Source: Antilocapra americana (lineage: Eukaryota > Chordata > Mammalia > Artiodactyla > Antilocapridae). Taken from it: a DNA stretch of 64,000 nucleotides. Position numbers and translations under genes: made by a program. The DNA lies in NCBI GenBank assembly GCA_007570785.1, contig ML662466.1, positions 539,446 through 603,445 on the forward strand, given 5' to 3'. This document shows, piece after piece, positions 21,646-31,639 of this stretch. The notes below the pieces were generated by a model. The model saw only the letters and a list, made by a program, of their open reading frames with translations, searched no databases and was not told where the DNA came from. Positions within the stretch are counted from its first letter, which is position 1, and the number at the start of each line of letters is the position of its first letter.

Positions 21646-22370
21646 TACAAACACTTTCTAGAGAGAGTGTGGAGAAAAAGGAACCCTCTTGTACTATTGG
21701 TGGGAATGCAAACTAATTCAGCTGCTATGGAACATTAGAGCAGCTCCTTAAAAAACAAAAATGCATACATATACACAATGGAATATTACTCAGCATTAAA
21801 AAAAAATTCATTTGAATCAGTTCTACTCAGGTGGACGGAACTGGAGCCTATTATCCAGAGTGAAGTAAGCCAGAAGGAAAAACAACAATACAATATACTA
21901 ATGCATATATATGGAATTTAGAAAGGTGGTAACGAAAACCCAGCATGCGAGACAGCAAAAGGAATGCAGATGTATAGAACAGACTCATGGACTCTGTGGA
22001 TGAGGGCAAGGGTGAGATGATATGGGAGAATGGCATTGAAACATGTTAATTATCATATGTCTAATCAATCGCCAGCCCAGGATTGATTCTCGGGGCTGGT
22101 GCACTGAGATTTCCCGGGGGGAGGGAGGAGGGAATGGGGAGGGAGGGGGGTTCTGGAGGGAGAGCATATGTAAACCCATGGAGATATCATGTCATTGTAT
22201 GGCAAAATTAATAAAAATAAATAAATAAATAAACCCCAAAATATAATTACTATATGACCTACTCCTGGGGATATTCCTAGAGAAAACCTTAATTCAAAAG
22301 ACTCATGCACCCTAATGTTCAGTTCAACACTATTTACCGTGGACAAAACATTCAACATTTATACCAAGAA
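21646..22370 (+). mobile_element. Old sense L1 split by a younger L1 3' end
   Basis: The flanks 21646-21760 (GAGAGTGTGGAGAAAAAGG) and 22232-22370 (ACCTACTCCTGGGGATATTCC) belong to one old L1. Between them, about 21762-22230, sits a younger 5'-truncated L1 that begins CATACATATACACAATGG and ends in an AATAAATAAATAAATAAA tail. Confidence 0.8.
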
Positions 22371-22592
22371 GGGAGGGGAAAAAAAAGAAAAAACTTGAAG
22401 CAAACAGTCTCTAAACATGGGGTCAAATTACTAAGTATTTGTAAAGGTAGATGCTTAAAGATAAGTAAACAAAGCAAGAATCACATATCAGAACCAAGTT
22501 CTATGTTGGCATTCACATCGCAGAAAATATTTTATACTAAAAGAAATAGCACACTTTTATCTTCATCTTTTTCTATCTCTCAGTCCCAGAAC
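22371..22592. other. No feature recognised
   Basis: A-rich sequence, possibly further decayed LINE. No distinct frame. Confidence 0.4.
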
Positions 22593-22775
22593 TTGGGCTT
22601 CCCTTGTGGCTCAGTCGGTAAAGAATCCGCCTGTAATACGAGAGACCTGGGTTCAATTCCTGGGTCAGGAAGTTCTGCTAGAGAAGGGAAAGGCTATCCA
22701 CTCCAGTGTTCTGGCCTGGAGAATTCCTTGGGCCATGGGTTTTCAGAGTCAGATAGGATTGAGCGACTTTCACTT
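22593..22775 (+). mobile_element. Bov-tA SINE, sense, near full length
   Basis: The tRNA-like head GGCTTCCCTTGTGGCTCAGTC is followed by GGTTCAATTCCTGGGTCAGG (Pol III B-box region), CCACTCCAGTGTTCTGGCC and GATTGAGCGACTTTCACTTT. It is one of the best-preserved SINEs in the window. Confidence 0.93.
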
Positions 22776-22857
22776 TCACTTTCCCAGGAATTCAGAATTC
22801 GAAGCCACTGATAGAGTTTATAGGTGATTTTTTTCTTTCTTTGTATTTTTCTGGCAA

Positions 22858-23034
22858 CATTATGTTTTCTTTCTTTCTTTCTTTCTTTTTTTTTCTTTAC
22901 ATCATTATGTTAGTTTTGCCATACATTGACATAAATTTTCCATGGGTATAAACGTGTTCCTCTTCCAGAACCTCTCTCCTGAGTCTATCCCTCTGGGTTA
23001 TTCTGGTGCACCAGTCCTGAGCGCACTATACATC
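22858..23034 (-). mobile_element. L1 3' UTR fragment, antisense
   Basis: A CTTT-rich run is followed by GTTAGTTTTGCCATACATTG, TTTTCCATGGGTATAAACG and GCACCAGTCCTGAGCGC, the reverse of an L1 3' UTR. Confidence 0.85.
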
Positions 23035-23035
23035 T

Positions 23036-23135
23036 GGATTTTATAAATCATATTCACAAGCATTCTTCTATTTCTCCATGAGAAGGGAGCATAAGCACAA
23101 TAAATATTTATTCATACCCACATATACACTCTAAG
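23036..23135 (+). repeat. Recurrent ~115-bp unit, copy 2
   Basis: TATTCACAAGCATTCTTCTATTTCTCCATGAGAAGG and AATAAATATTTATTCATACCC match the unit at 14729 (reverse strand), 28215 and 28945. This copy has no BovB tail; BovB 5' sequence begins about 30 bases later. Confidence 0.7.
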
Positions 23136-23206
23136 CATCTCTTGAAAGTATGGGACACTCCAGTGCCATGCACAGCCACCATAATCAACAACCATAGAAA
23201 ACTAAC

Positions 23207-24583
23207 CAATATGATGGACAGGGCTATGCTCATAAATCTCAAAGAAAGGCAGTGCCAAAGAATGCTCAAACTATCTCACAATTGCACTCATCTCACATGC
23301 TAGCAAAGTAAAGATCAAAATTATCCAAGCCTGGCTTCAACAGTACGTGAACTGTGAACATCTAGATCTTCAGAGTGGATTTAGAAAAGGCAGAGGAACC
23401 AGAGATCAAATTTCTAACATCTGGTCAGTCATTGAAAAAACAAGACAGTTCCAGAAAAACATCTACTTTTGCTTTATCGACTACACCAAAGCCTTTGACT
23501 CTGTGTATCACAACAAACTGGAAAACTCTTCAAGAGATGGGAACATCAGACCACCTGACCTGCCTCCTGAGAAATCTGTATGCAGGTCAAGAAGCAACAG
23601 TTAGAACTAGATGTGGAACAACAGACAGGTTCCAAATTGGGAAAGGAGTACATAAAGTCTGTATGTTGTCACCCTGCTTATTTACCTTATATGCAGAGTA
23701 CATCATGAGAAATTCTGGACTAGATGAAGCACAAGCTGGAATCAAGACTTCTGGGAGAAATATCAATAATCTCAGATATGCAGATGACACCACCCTTACG
23801 GCAGAAAGCAAAGAGGAACTAAAGAGACTGATGAAAGTGAAAGTGGAAAGTTAAAAAGCTGGCTTAAAACACAACATTCAGAAAACTAAGATCATGGCAT
23901 CTGGTCCCATCACTTCATGGGGAATAGATGGGTAAACAGTGGAAACACAGGGGAAATGTGACAGACTTTATTTTCTTGGGCTCAAAATTCACTGCAGATG
24001 GTGTCTGCAACCATGAAACTAAAATACACTTGCCCCTTGAAAGGAAAGGTATGACCAACCTAATATACTATTTTCAGATTACTAAAAAGTAGAGAGATGA
24101 TTTTGCCAACAAAGGCCCATCTAGTCAAAGCTATAGTTTTCCCAGTAGTCGTGTATAGATGTAAGAGTTAGACTATAAAGAAAGCTGAGGGCTGAAGAAT
24201 TAATTTGTTTGAACTGCGGTATTGGAGAAGACTCTTGAGAGTCTCTTGGACATCAAGGATATCCAACAAATACATCCCGAAGGAAATCAGTCCCAACTAT
24301 TTTTTGGAAGAACTGATGCTGAAGCTGGAACTCCAAAATTTTGGCCACCTGATGCAAAGAACTGATTCATTGGAAAAGATCTTGATGCTGGGAAAGAGTG
24401 AAGGCGGGAGGGGAAGAGAATGACAGAGGATGAGATGTTTGTATGGCATCACCAACTCAATAGACATGAATTTGAGTAAATTCTGGGAGTTGTTGATGGA
24501 CAGGGAGACCTTGTATGCTGCAGTCCATGGGGTCAAAAAGTTGGACATGGCTGAGTGACTGAACTGTACTGAATCAATCTGAT
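23207..24583 (+). mobile_element. 5'-truncated BovB nested in the BovB
   Basis: The body is about 23216-24574, flanked by CAATATGAT (23207-23215) and CAATCTGAT (24575-24583). Both derive from the host BovB 5' region. It carries the reverse transcriptase domain (frames 23347-23604 and 23375-23854; FIDYTKAFDSVYHNKL, INNLRYADDTTL with the YADD catalytic motif) and the complete 3' end (CTGAGTGACTGAACTGTACTG). Frames are shifted near 23520. Confidence 0.88.
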
Positions 24584-26346
24584 CACATGGACCACAGCCT
24601 TCTCGAACTCAATGAAACTATGAGCCATGCCATAAAGGGCCACCCAAGATGGACGGGTCATGGTGCAGAATTCTGATAAAACGTGCTCCACTGGAAATGG
24701 CAAACTGTGTCAGTAAGGCAAAAAGATATATCACTGAAAGATGAACACCCCGGGTTGGTAGGTGCCCAGTATGTTGCTGGAGATCAGTGGAGAAATAACT
24801 GCAGAAAGAATGAAGGGATGGAGCCAAAGCAAAAACAGCCAATTGTGAATGTGACTGGTGAAGGAAGCAAGGTACAATGCTTGAAAGAGCAACATTGCAT
24901 AGGAACCTGGAATGTTAGGTCCATGAATCAAGGCAAATTGGAAGTGGTCAAACAGAAGACAGCAAGAGTGAACATCGACATTTTAGGAATCAGTGTACTA
25001 AAATGGACTGGGATGGGTGAATTTAACTCAAATGACCATTATCTCTACTACTGTGGGCAAGAATCCCTTATAAAAAGTGGAGTAGCCACCACAGTCAACA
25101 AGAGTCAAAAATGCAGTACTTGGATGCAATATCAAAAACGACTGAATGATCTCTGTTCATTTCCAAGGCAAACCATTCAGTATCATGGTAATCCAAGTCT
25201 ATTAGTAATGCTGAAGAAGCTGAAATTGAACTTTTCAATGAAGAACATCAAGAGCTAACATCCAAAAAAGATGTTATTTTCATTATAGGGAACTAGAATG
25301 CAAAAGTAGGAAGTCAAGAAATATCTAGGGTAACAGGCAAACTCGGCCTTGGAGTACAGAATGAAGCAGGGCAAAGGCTAATAGAGTTTTGCCAACAGAA
25401 TGTGCTGGTGATAGCGAACACTCTCTTCCAACAACACAAGAGAAGACTCTACACATGGACATCAGCAGATAGTAAATACCAAAGTCAGATTGATTATACT
25501 CTTTGCAGCCAAAGATGGAGAAGCTCTATACAGTCAGCACAAACAAGACCAGGAGCTGACTGTGGCTCAGATCATGAACTCCTTATTGCCAAATTTAGTC
25601 TTAAATTGAAGAAAGTAGAGAAAACCACTAGAACATTCAGATATGACCTTAATGAAATTCATTATGATTATACAGTGGAAGAAACAAGCAGATTCAAGGG
25701 ATTAAACCTGATAGACAGAGTGCCTGAACAACTATGGACGGAGGATTGTGACATTGTACAGGAAACAGGGATCAAGACCATTCCGAAGATAAAAAAAAGG
25801 CAAAATGGTTGTCTGAGGAGGCCTTTCAAATATCTGTGAAGAGAAGTGAAAAGCAAAGATAAAAGGAAAGATATACCCATTTGAATGCAGAGTTCCAAAG
25901 AACAGCAAAGAGATATAAGAAAGCTATCCTCAGTGATTAGAGCTAAGAAATAGTGGAAAACAAGAGAAAGGGAAAGACTACAGATCTCTTCAAGAAAATC
26001 AGAGATATCAAGGGAACATTTCACTCAAAAATGGGCACAATAAAGGACAGAAATTGTATGGACCTAACAGAAGGAGAAGATTAAGAAGAGGTGGCAAGAA
26101 TACAGAGACAAATAGGAAAAAAAATCTTCATGACCCAGATAATAATGATGGTGTGATTACTCATCTAGAGACAGATATTCTGGAATGCAAAGCCAGGTGG
26201 GCCTTAGAAACCATCACTACGAACAAAGCATCACTAGGAGGTGATGGAATTCCATTGAGAGATTTCAAATTCTAAAAGATGATGCAGTGAAAGTGCTGCA
26301 TTCAGTATGCTAGCAAATTTGGATAACTCAGCAGTGACCACAGGTC

Positions 26347-26888
26347 TGGAAGAGGTCGTTTTTTTAATTAATTAATTTATTTTCTTTACATTATTGTGTT
26401 GGTTTTGCTGTACATTGACATGAATCCTCCATGGGTATGCATGTACTCTCCTTCCAGAACCCCCCTCCCACCTCCCTGTCGATTCCATTTCTCTGAGTCA
26501 TCCCTGGGCACCAGCCTTGAGCACCCTATATCAAGCATTAAAACCTGGGCTGGCAATTCATTTCACATATGATAAGGGCTTACAATAGCCAGGACATGAA
26601 AGGAACCTAGATGTCCATCAACAGATGAATGGATAAGAAAGATGTGGTACATATACAGAATGGAATATTACTCAGCCATTAACAAGAATACATTTGAATC
26701 AGTTCTACTGAAGTGGATGAAACTGGAGCCCATTATACAGAGTGAAGCAAGCCATAAGGAAAAACAATAATACAGTATACTAAAGCATATATATGGAATT
26801 TAGAAAGATGGAAACGATAACCCTGTATGCGAGAGAGGAAAAGAGGTGCAGATTCATAGAACAGTCTTTTGGACTCTGTGGAAAAGGT
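26347..26888 (-). mobile_element. L1 3' end with 5' inversion inserted in BovB
   Basis: The part 26358-26575 is antisense L1 3' UTR; the part 26580-26881 is the L1 segment just upstream but in sense orientation. Flanks TGGAAGAGGT (26347-26356) and TGGAAAAGGT (26879-26888) are a 10-bp target duplication with one mismatch, both from BovB. About 50 nucleotides of L1 are missing between the two segments. Confidence 0.85.
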
Positions 26889-28214
26889 GAGTTTTCATTC
26901 CAATCCCAAACAAAGGCAATGCCAAAGAATGCTCTAACTACTGCACAATTGCACTCATCTCACATGCTAGTAAAGTAATGCTAAAAATTCTCCAAGCCAG
27001 GCTTCAACAGTATGTTAACTGTGAACTTCCAGATATTCAAGCTGGATTTAGAAAAGACAGAGGAACCAGAGGTCAAATTGCCAACATCCGTTGGATCATC
27101 ATAAAAAGCAAGAAAGTTCCAGAAAAACACCTACTTTTGCTTTATTGACTACACCAAAACCTTCAATTGTATGGATCACATCAAACAGTAGAAAATTCTT
27201 CAAGAGATGGGACTACCAGACAATCTGACCTGTCCCTCTCCCTGAAAAACTTGTATGCAGGTCAAGAAACCACAGTTAGAACTGGACCTGGGACAAGAGA
27301 CAGGTTCCAGATTGGGAAAGGAGTACACTAAGTCTGTATATTGTCACCCTGCTTATTTAACTTATATGCAGAGTACATCAAGAGAAATGCTGGATTGGGT
27401 GAAGCACAAAAATTACCAGGGGAAATACCAATAACCTAAGATATGCAGATGACACCACCCTTAAGGTAGAATGTGAAGAAGAACTAAAGAACCTCTTGAT
27501 GAAAGTGAAAGAGGAGAGTGAAAAAGTTGGCTTAAAGCTCAACATTCAGATATCAAAGATCATGGCATCTTGTCCCTCACTTCATGGCAAATAGATGGGA
27601 AAACAGTGGAAACCATGGAAGACTTTATTTTGGGAGATCCAAAATCACTGCAGATGGTGCTTGCAACCATGAAATTAAAAGACACTTGCTCCTTGGAAGA
27701 TAAATTATGACCAACCTTGATAACATGTTAAAAAACAGAGACATTGCTGACAAAGGTCTGTCTAGTCAGAGGTATGGTTTTTCCAGTAGTCATGTATGGA
27801 TGTAAGAGGTGGACTATGAAGAAAGCTGAGCACCAATAAATTAATGCATTTGAACTGTGGTGTTGGAAAAGACTTCAGAATCCCTTGGACTGCAAGGAGA
27901 TCGAAACAGTCAATCCTAAAGGAAACCAGTCCTGATTATTCATTGGAAGGACTGGTACTGAAGCTGAACACCAATACTTTGACCACCTGATGCGAAGAAC
28001 TGACTCATAGGAAAAGACCCTAGTGCTGAGAAAGAGTGAAAGCAGGAGAAGGAGACCACGGAGGATGAGATGTGTGCATGGCACCACTGACTCAATGAAG
28101 ATGAGTTTGAGCAAACTTCGGAAATTGGTGATGGACAGGGAAGCCTGGTGTGCTGCAGTCCATGGGGTCACAAAGAGTCAGACATGACTGAGCAACTGAA
28201 ACAGAGTGAAAACA

Positions 28215-28648
28215 ATCTTTTTCAATATGTAAAGAATACATGTAAATTTCATTAATAACATTCGTAAGCATTCTTCTATTTTTCTACCAGAGGGCAGCAG
28301 AAGTACAGTAAATATTTAGTGATAGCCATATAAATTCTGGAGAGTCCTTGGGACTGCAAGGAGTTCAAACCAGTACTGAATATTCGTTGGAAGGGCTGAT
28401 GCTGAAGCTGAAACTTCAATACTTTGGCCAATTGATGCAAAGAACTGACTCATTTGAAAAGACCCTGATGCTGGTAAAGAAGGTAGAAGAAGGGGATGAC
28501 AGGAGATGAGATGGTTGGATGGTATCACTGACTCGATGGACATGAGTTTGAGCAAGCTCTGCGTGTTGGTGATGGACAGGGAAGCCTGGCATGCTGCAGT
28601 CCATGGGGTCACAAAAAGTTGGACACAACTGAGCAACTGAACTGAACT
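28215..28648 (+). repeat. Recurrent unit (copy 3) fused to a BovB 3' end
   Basis: The segment 28215-28334 is the ~115-bp unit (TTCGTAAGCATTCTTCTATT, CAGTAAATATTTAGTGATAGCC). At 28335 it switches to a BovB 3' end (GAGAGTCCTTGGGACTGCAAGG through GAGCAACTGAACTGAAC). The same junction occurs in reverse at 14728/14729, so unit and tail were copied together. Confidence 0.72.
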
Positions 28649-28689
28649 TTCTGTAATGAGCATGCACTAATTTTTAATAAAAATATGGA

Positions 28690-28765
28690 TGGAGGAGCAT
28701 GGTAGGCTACAGTCCATAGAGTTGGAAAGAGTTGGACATGACTGAACGGCTTCACTTCACTTCAT
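28690..28765 (+). mobile_element. SINE 3' fragment, sense
   Basis: GGAGGAGCATGGTAGGCTACAG, GTTGGACATGACTGAACGGC and CTTCACTTCACTTCAT are the last third of a ruminant tRNA-derived SINE. Confidence 0.8.
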
Positions 28766-28774
28766 ATAATGTAT

Positions 28775-28935
28775 TTATATGTGTGTGTGTTAGTCACTTA
28801 GTTATGTCTGACTCTTTGTGATCCTATGGACCCTATGTCACTTCTCCAGGGGATCTTCCTATTCTAGGGATCAAGCGTGGGTCTCCTGCATGACAAGGCT
28901 GATTCTTTATCTTCTGAACCACCGGGGAAGCCCAT
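28775..28935 (-). mobile_element. Bov-tA SINE, antisense
   Basis: GTGTTAGTCACTTAGTTATGTCTG, CCAGGGGATCTTCCTATTC and GAACCACCGGGGAAGCCC are the reverse of a SINE with an internal deletion. Confidence 0.88.
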
Positions 28936-28944
28936 ATTGTATCT

Positions 28945-29060
28945 TCACCAACATGTAAAGAACACATCTGTGTTTTAGAAATTACGCTATATTCATAAGC
29001 ATTCTTTTAAGTCTCCATAAGAGGGAAGCATAAGCATAGTAAACGATAAACCGTTTTCTG
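28945..29060 (+). repeat. Recurrent ~115-bp unit, copy 4
   Basis: TATTCATAAGCATTCTTTTAAG, TCTCCATAAGAGGGAAGCATAAGC and ATAGTAAACGATAAACC align to the other three copies. No BovB tail follows. Confidence 0.65.
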
Positions 29061-29213
29061 GGTATTTGTTCTGAAATTGAACACTACTCTTTGTCCAACA
29101 CTGCTGAAGTGACTGAGCACACACACAAACACTTTGTTTATTTTGACAGGCTGCTTGTACAGATTATTAGATTGTTTAGTTTTAATGGTGACTATATTCA
29201 TTGTAAAAAGAAA
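29061..29213. other. No feature recognised
   Basis: Short stretch between repeats, nothing distinct. Confidence 0.4.

Positions 29214-29244
<31 letters not shown>
29214..29244. repeat. (TA)n microsatellite
   Basis: About 15 TA repeats. Confidence 0.96.
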
Positions 29245-29248
<4 letters not shown>

Positions 29249-29302
29249 TAAGACAAGTCATCTCTACTCAGAGACAAACTGGCATTTATCTTTCTGTTTT
29301 TA

Positions 29303-29512
29303 TGCAAGAAAAAAGAGGTGGGGCTAGTGGTAGAGAACCCGTCTGACAATCCAAGAGACATAAGAGAGCCAGGTTCAGTCCCTGGGTGGGGAAGATCCCC
29401 TGGAGGAGGGCATGGCAACCCACTCCAGTATTCTTGCCTGTGCAATCCCATGGACAGAGGAGCCTGGGGGGCTGTGATCCATGGGGCCAAAGAGTCGTAC
29501 ATGAGTGAAGCC
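29303..29512 (+). mobile_element. Bov-tA SINE, sense
   Basis: GGTGGGGCTAGTGGTAGAGAACCC, CCAGGTTCAGTCCCTGGGTGGG, CACTCCAGTATTCTTGCCTG and GTCGTACATGAGTGAAGC mark a nearly complete element with a slightly altered head. Confidence 0.92.
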
Positions 29513-29686
29513 GTGGAGTACCATACACACATTTTTCAGAAAGTGTGCTCACCTCCCTCTATACAGTTGCTTTCTTTTGTGTATGTTGAAGGTATTTTAC
29601 TTTTAACCTGATTTTTTATTTTCATCTTTTGCTCACCTGTAGATCCTGTTATTCTTTCCCCCAAACTTGAAACTTTTTATTTTGTA
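29513..29686. other. No feature recognised
   Basis: T-rich sequence without a clear frame or family. Confidence 0.4.
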
Positions 29687-29747
29687 TTGGGGTGGTGGTG
29701 GTGGTGGTTTACTCAGTAAGTCGTGCCCAACTCTTGCGGTCTTATAG
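29687..29747 (-). mobile_element. (GGT)n run and SINE fragment truncating locus 2
   Basis: A GGTGGTGGTGGTGGTGG run is followed by TTTACTCAGTAAGTCGTGCCC, the reverse of a SINE 3' end. It directly abuts the distal exon-like piece of locus 2. Confidence 0.65.
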
Positions 29748-29749
29748 GG

Positions 29750-29882
29750 TGCTGTCAATGGGCAAGAGGAGCTTGTGTGGGTTCATCTCACCTTGACACT
29801 GCTTGTGGACCTCAGTTGATGGGAGATCTTTACCTTTTCCTCCTGGGTATATGGAGTCAGCTGTTCTGGAACAGCTCTAGAG
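29750..29882 (-). pseudogene. Locus 2, distal exon-like piece
   Basis: On the minus strand this reads CTCTAGAGCTGTTCCAGAACAG through CACAAGCTCCTCTTGCCCATTG. It is clearly homologous to 6347-6467 of locus 1, including the codons after the initiator region. It is cut off before the segment matching locus 1's second exon and separated from its promoter by LINE sequence. It therefore cannot be an intact gene. Confidence 0.75.
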
Positions 29883-29885
29883 TTT

Positions 29886-30165
29886 CATTTATTCAATCAA
29901 CAGTGGATGGACATTTAAGTAATTTCAACTTTGCCCCCCTTTTATGGTTGATTTATTTTTAAACTTAATTTATTTTTATAATCTTAAGTTTTTTAATTTA
30001 ATGGCTTTTTCTGCATCTATTTAGGTTATCATATGATTTTTATCTTTCATTTGGTGAATATGGTCTGTCACATTGACTGATTTGTGAATATTGGTGAAAA
30101 ATTGAAAGCATTTCCTGTAAAGTCAGGAACAAGACAAGGGTGCCCACTCTCACCACTACTATAAG
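29886..30165. mobile_element. Composite LINE fragment inside locus 2
   Basis: The segment 29886-30090 aligns to 10490-10700 in the same orientation, including an old-LINE/L1-ORF2 junction (GGTTATCATATG, TATGGTCTGTCACA). The segment 30092-30165 is sense L1 reverse transcriptase text (GGTGAAAAATTGAAAGCATTTCC, GGAACAAGACAAGGGTGCCC). The switch of L1 orientation suggests another inverted insertion. Confidence 0.7.
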
Positions 30166-30175
30166 GTGGTCTTAG

Positions 30176-30390
30176 AGCATCTTGAAGACCATGTAATTCC
30201 GGGCCACGTACCAGCAAACATTCATCCCATTTGTTTTATCATGGGTCACATAGCTCTCCTCGGTTTTCCGACTGAAATCCCTATCTTCAGGCTGTGAGAA
30301 TGCACCAAATACACTTGCTTTTGCTTCACTTGAAGCTGTTTTTTGGCATTTTGAAGACCCCCAGTGGTCTGCTCCAGAGCACCTTAGTAC
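30176..30390 (-). pseudogene. Locus 2, downstream promoter-bearing unit
   Basis: On the minus strand it follows the TATA box by about 20 bases: GCTCTGGAGCAGACC, then an ATG near 30344. The ATG frame stops after seven codons. A different frame stays open for about 50 codons (SEAKASVFGAFSQPEDRDFS ...), which suggests that a frameshift broke a short ancestral protein. The unit ends GTCTTCAAGATGCTCTAAGACC. Homologous units lie at 30815-31105 and 5640-5870. Family not identified. Confidence 0.5.
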
Positions 30391-30391
30391 C

Positions 30392-30530
30392 CTTTATATA
30401 CCCCTGCCCAGGGGGGTCACACCCTTATGCTTTATGAGGTCAGTGAGTCACTTCCCCAGCCAGTGGTGGCCATGGGTGACGCTTGACATCACACAGCCTA
30501 TCCTGACACCTCTAGGGGAAAATGGAGAGA
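30392..30530 (-). promoter_or_regulatory. TATA promoter with CRE-like site, locus 2 downstream unit
   Basis: On the minus strand TATATAAAGG at 30391-30400 is preceded by GGTGTGACCCCCCTGG, TGGCTGGGGAAGTGACT and TGATGTCAAGCGTCACCC (about 30475-30492). The TGATGTCA core differs from the cAMP-response consensus by one base. The arrangement equals that at 6120-6300. Confidence 0.55.
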
Positions 30531-30814
30531 AATTGAGATGTGTTGCTGGGGTAAAAGAGGTATTTGAAGGGTCCCCTTGATGAACCCTTGAATCTCACCT
30601 GCCATCTTGATCTCTCTAACTACACACTGATGGGTCACATATCACGGGTAGTGAGCCTCCTCCAAACCTGGCTTCATAGCCAATGTATTCAGGCTTTCAT
30701 TCTGTTGTGTCTCACCTTTCACCATTATCTAATCTTTAACATGTTGCCTAAAATACCTCCTTGATAATTAGGCTGTATTTAAGTGTCTGTGGAAATGAGG
30801 ATCATCCCACTTTC

Positions 30815-31105
30815 CTCCTACAACGTGGTCTTAAAGTACCTTGAAGACCACTTAATTCTGGGCCACCTACTGGTAAACTTTCATCCCATCTCTTTTATCA
30901 GTTTTTAAGTGCTCTCCTCAGTTTTCCAGTTTCCAGTCTGAAACCCATGTCTTCAGGCTGTGAGAAGGCACTGAATACATTGCCCTTGTTCCTCTTGGAG
31001 CTCCTCTTTTGTCATTTTGAATAATTGCAGTGGTCTTCTCTAGAGCACCTGAGCATCCATATATATACTGCTCCTAAGGGGGCCATACCATTATGCTTTA
31101 TGTGA
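30815..31105 (-). pseudogene. Locus 2, upstream promoter-bearing unit
   Basis: This is a second unit with its own TATATATA box (about 31058-31068, minus strand) and TGCTCTAGAGAAGACCACT start region. An ATG near 30998 opens a 20-codon frame (MTKEELQEEQGQCIQC...) and then a stop. The first codons resemble the MTK start of locus 1. The unit ends in GTACTTTAAGACCACGTTG. Between it and the next unit lie about 290 bases conserved with 5870-6120 of locus 1. Confidence 0.5.
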
Positions 31106-31210
31106 TCAAAAAGTTATTTCCCCTGCCAGTGGTAGCCCTGGTGACCCTCAACTTAAAAAGGCCCCATCCTGATACCTCTAGGGTAGGATGGGAAGAAATT
31201 CAGATGGTTT
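31106..31210 (-). promoter_or_regulatory. Upstream promoter region of locus 2 unit
   Basis: Minus-strand blocks CCTAGAGGTATCAGGATGGG, CAGGGCTACCACTGGCAGGG and TGATCACATAAAGCATAATGG align to the other family promoters. The CRE-like core is less well kept here (AAGTTGAGGGTCACC). Confidence 0.45.
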
Positions 31211-31479
31211 GATGCGGGGGTGGGGGGTGGGGAAGAGGCACTTTAAGTGCCACTTATGAGCCCAAAAATCTCACTTGCCATCTTCATCTCTCTAACTCAA
31301 CAATGATGTGTCACATGTCCTCAGGAGTGTGTCTCCTCTAAACCTAGCTTCCCAGCCACATTATTCAGGCTTTCATTCTGTTCTTGCATATTTTTCACCA
31401 TTATCTAGTTTTGAAAGACTTCCCTAAAATTCCTCCTGGATAATTAGGTTTTATTTAAGTGTCTGTGGAAATGAGGATC

Positions 31480-31635
31480 ATTTCACTTTCCTCCTACAAA
31501 GCAGTTTTAAAGCAACTTGGAGACCATTTAATTCTGAGCAGCCTACCAGAAAACTTCCATCCCACCTCTTTTTCTCACTGTTCACATAGCTCTCCTTGGT
31601 TTTCCATTTTTCAATCTGAAACCCCTGTCTTTTAG
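31480..31635 (-). pseudogene. Locus 2, partial third unit
   Basis: On the minus strand, AAAAGACAGGGGTTTCAGATTG, ACCAAGGAGAGCTATGTGAAC and TCTCCAAGTTGCTTTAAAACTGC match the 3' two-thirds of the other units. The start and promoter are missing, as unrelated sequence begins near 31640. Confidence 0.5.
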
Positions 31636-31639
31636 ACTT

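Larger units (their letters stand above)
23160..28203 (+). mobile_element. Near full-length BovB (RTE) LINE, twice interrupted
   Basis: A BovB starts at about 23160 (CACAGCCACCATAATCAACAACC), is interrupted at 23216-24574 by another BovB, resumes with the 5' coding part at 24584, is interrupted by an L1 at 26357-26880, and ends near 28203. The endonuclease domain is readable at 24683-25258 (GTWNVRSMNQGKLEVVKQ) and 25402-25839 (SQIDYTLC, GADCGSDHELLIAKF). The reverse transcriptase lies at 26885-28200 and is broken by frameshifts. The protein cannot be made. The order of insertions gives relative ages. Confidence 0.88.

Noticed and set aside
22593..22775. Possible tRNA gene
   Set aside because: The tRNA-like head with A- and B-box text belongs to a Bov-tA SINE; no complete cloverleaf is expected, and the BovB-derived body follows. 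The same applies to the SINEs at 29303, 62263 and 63548.
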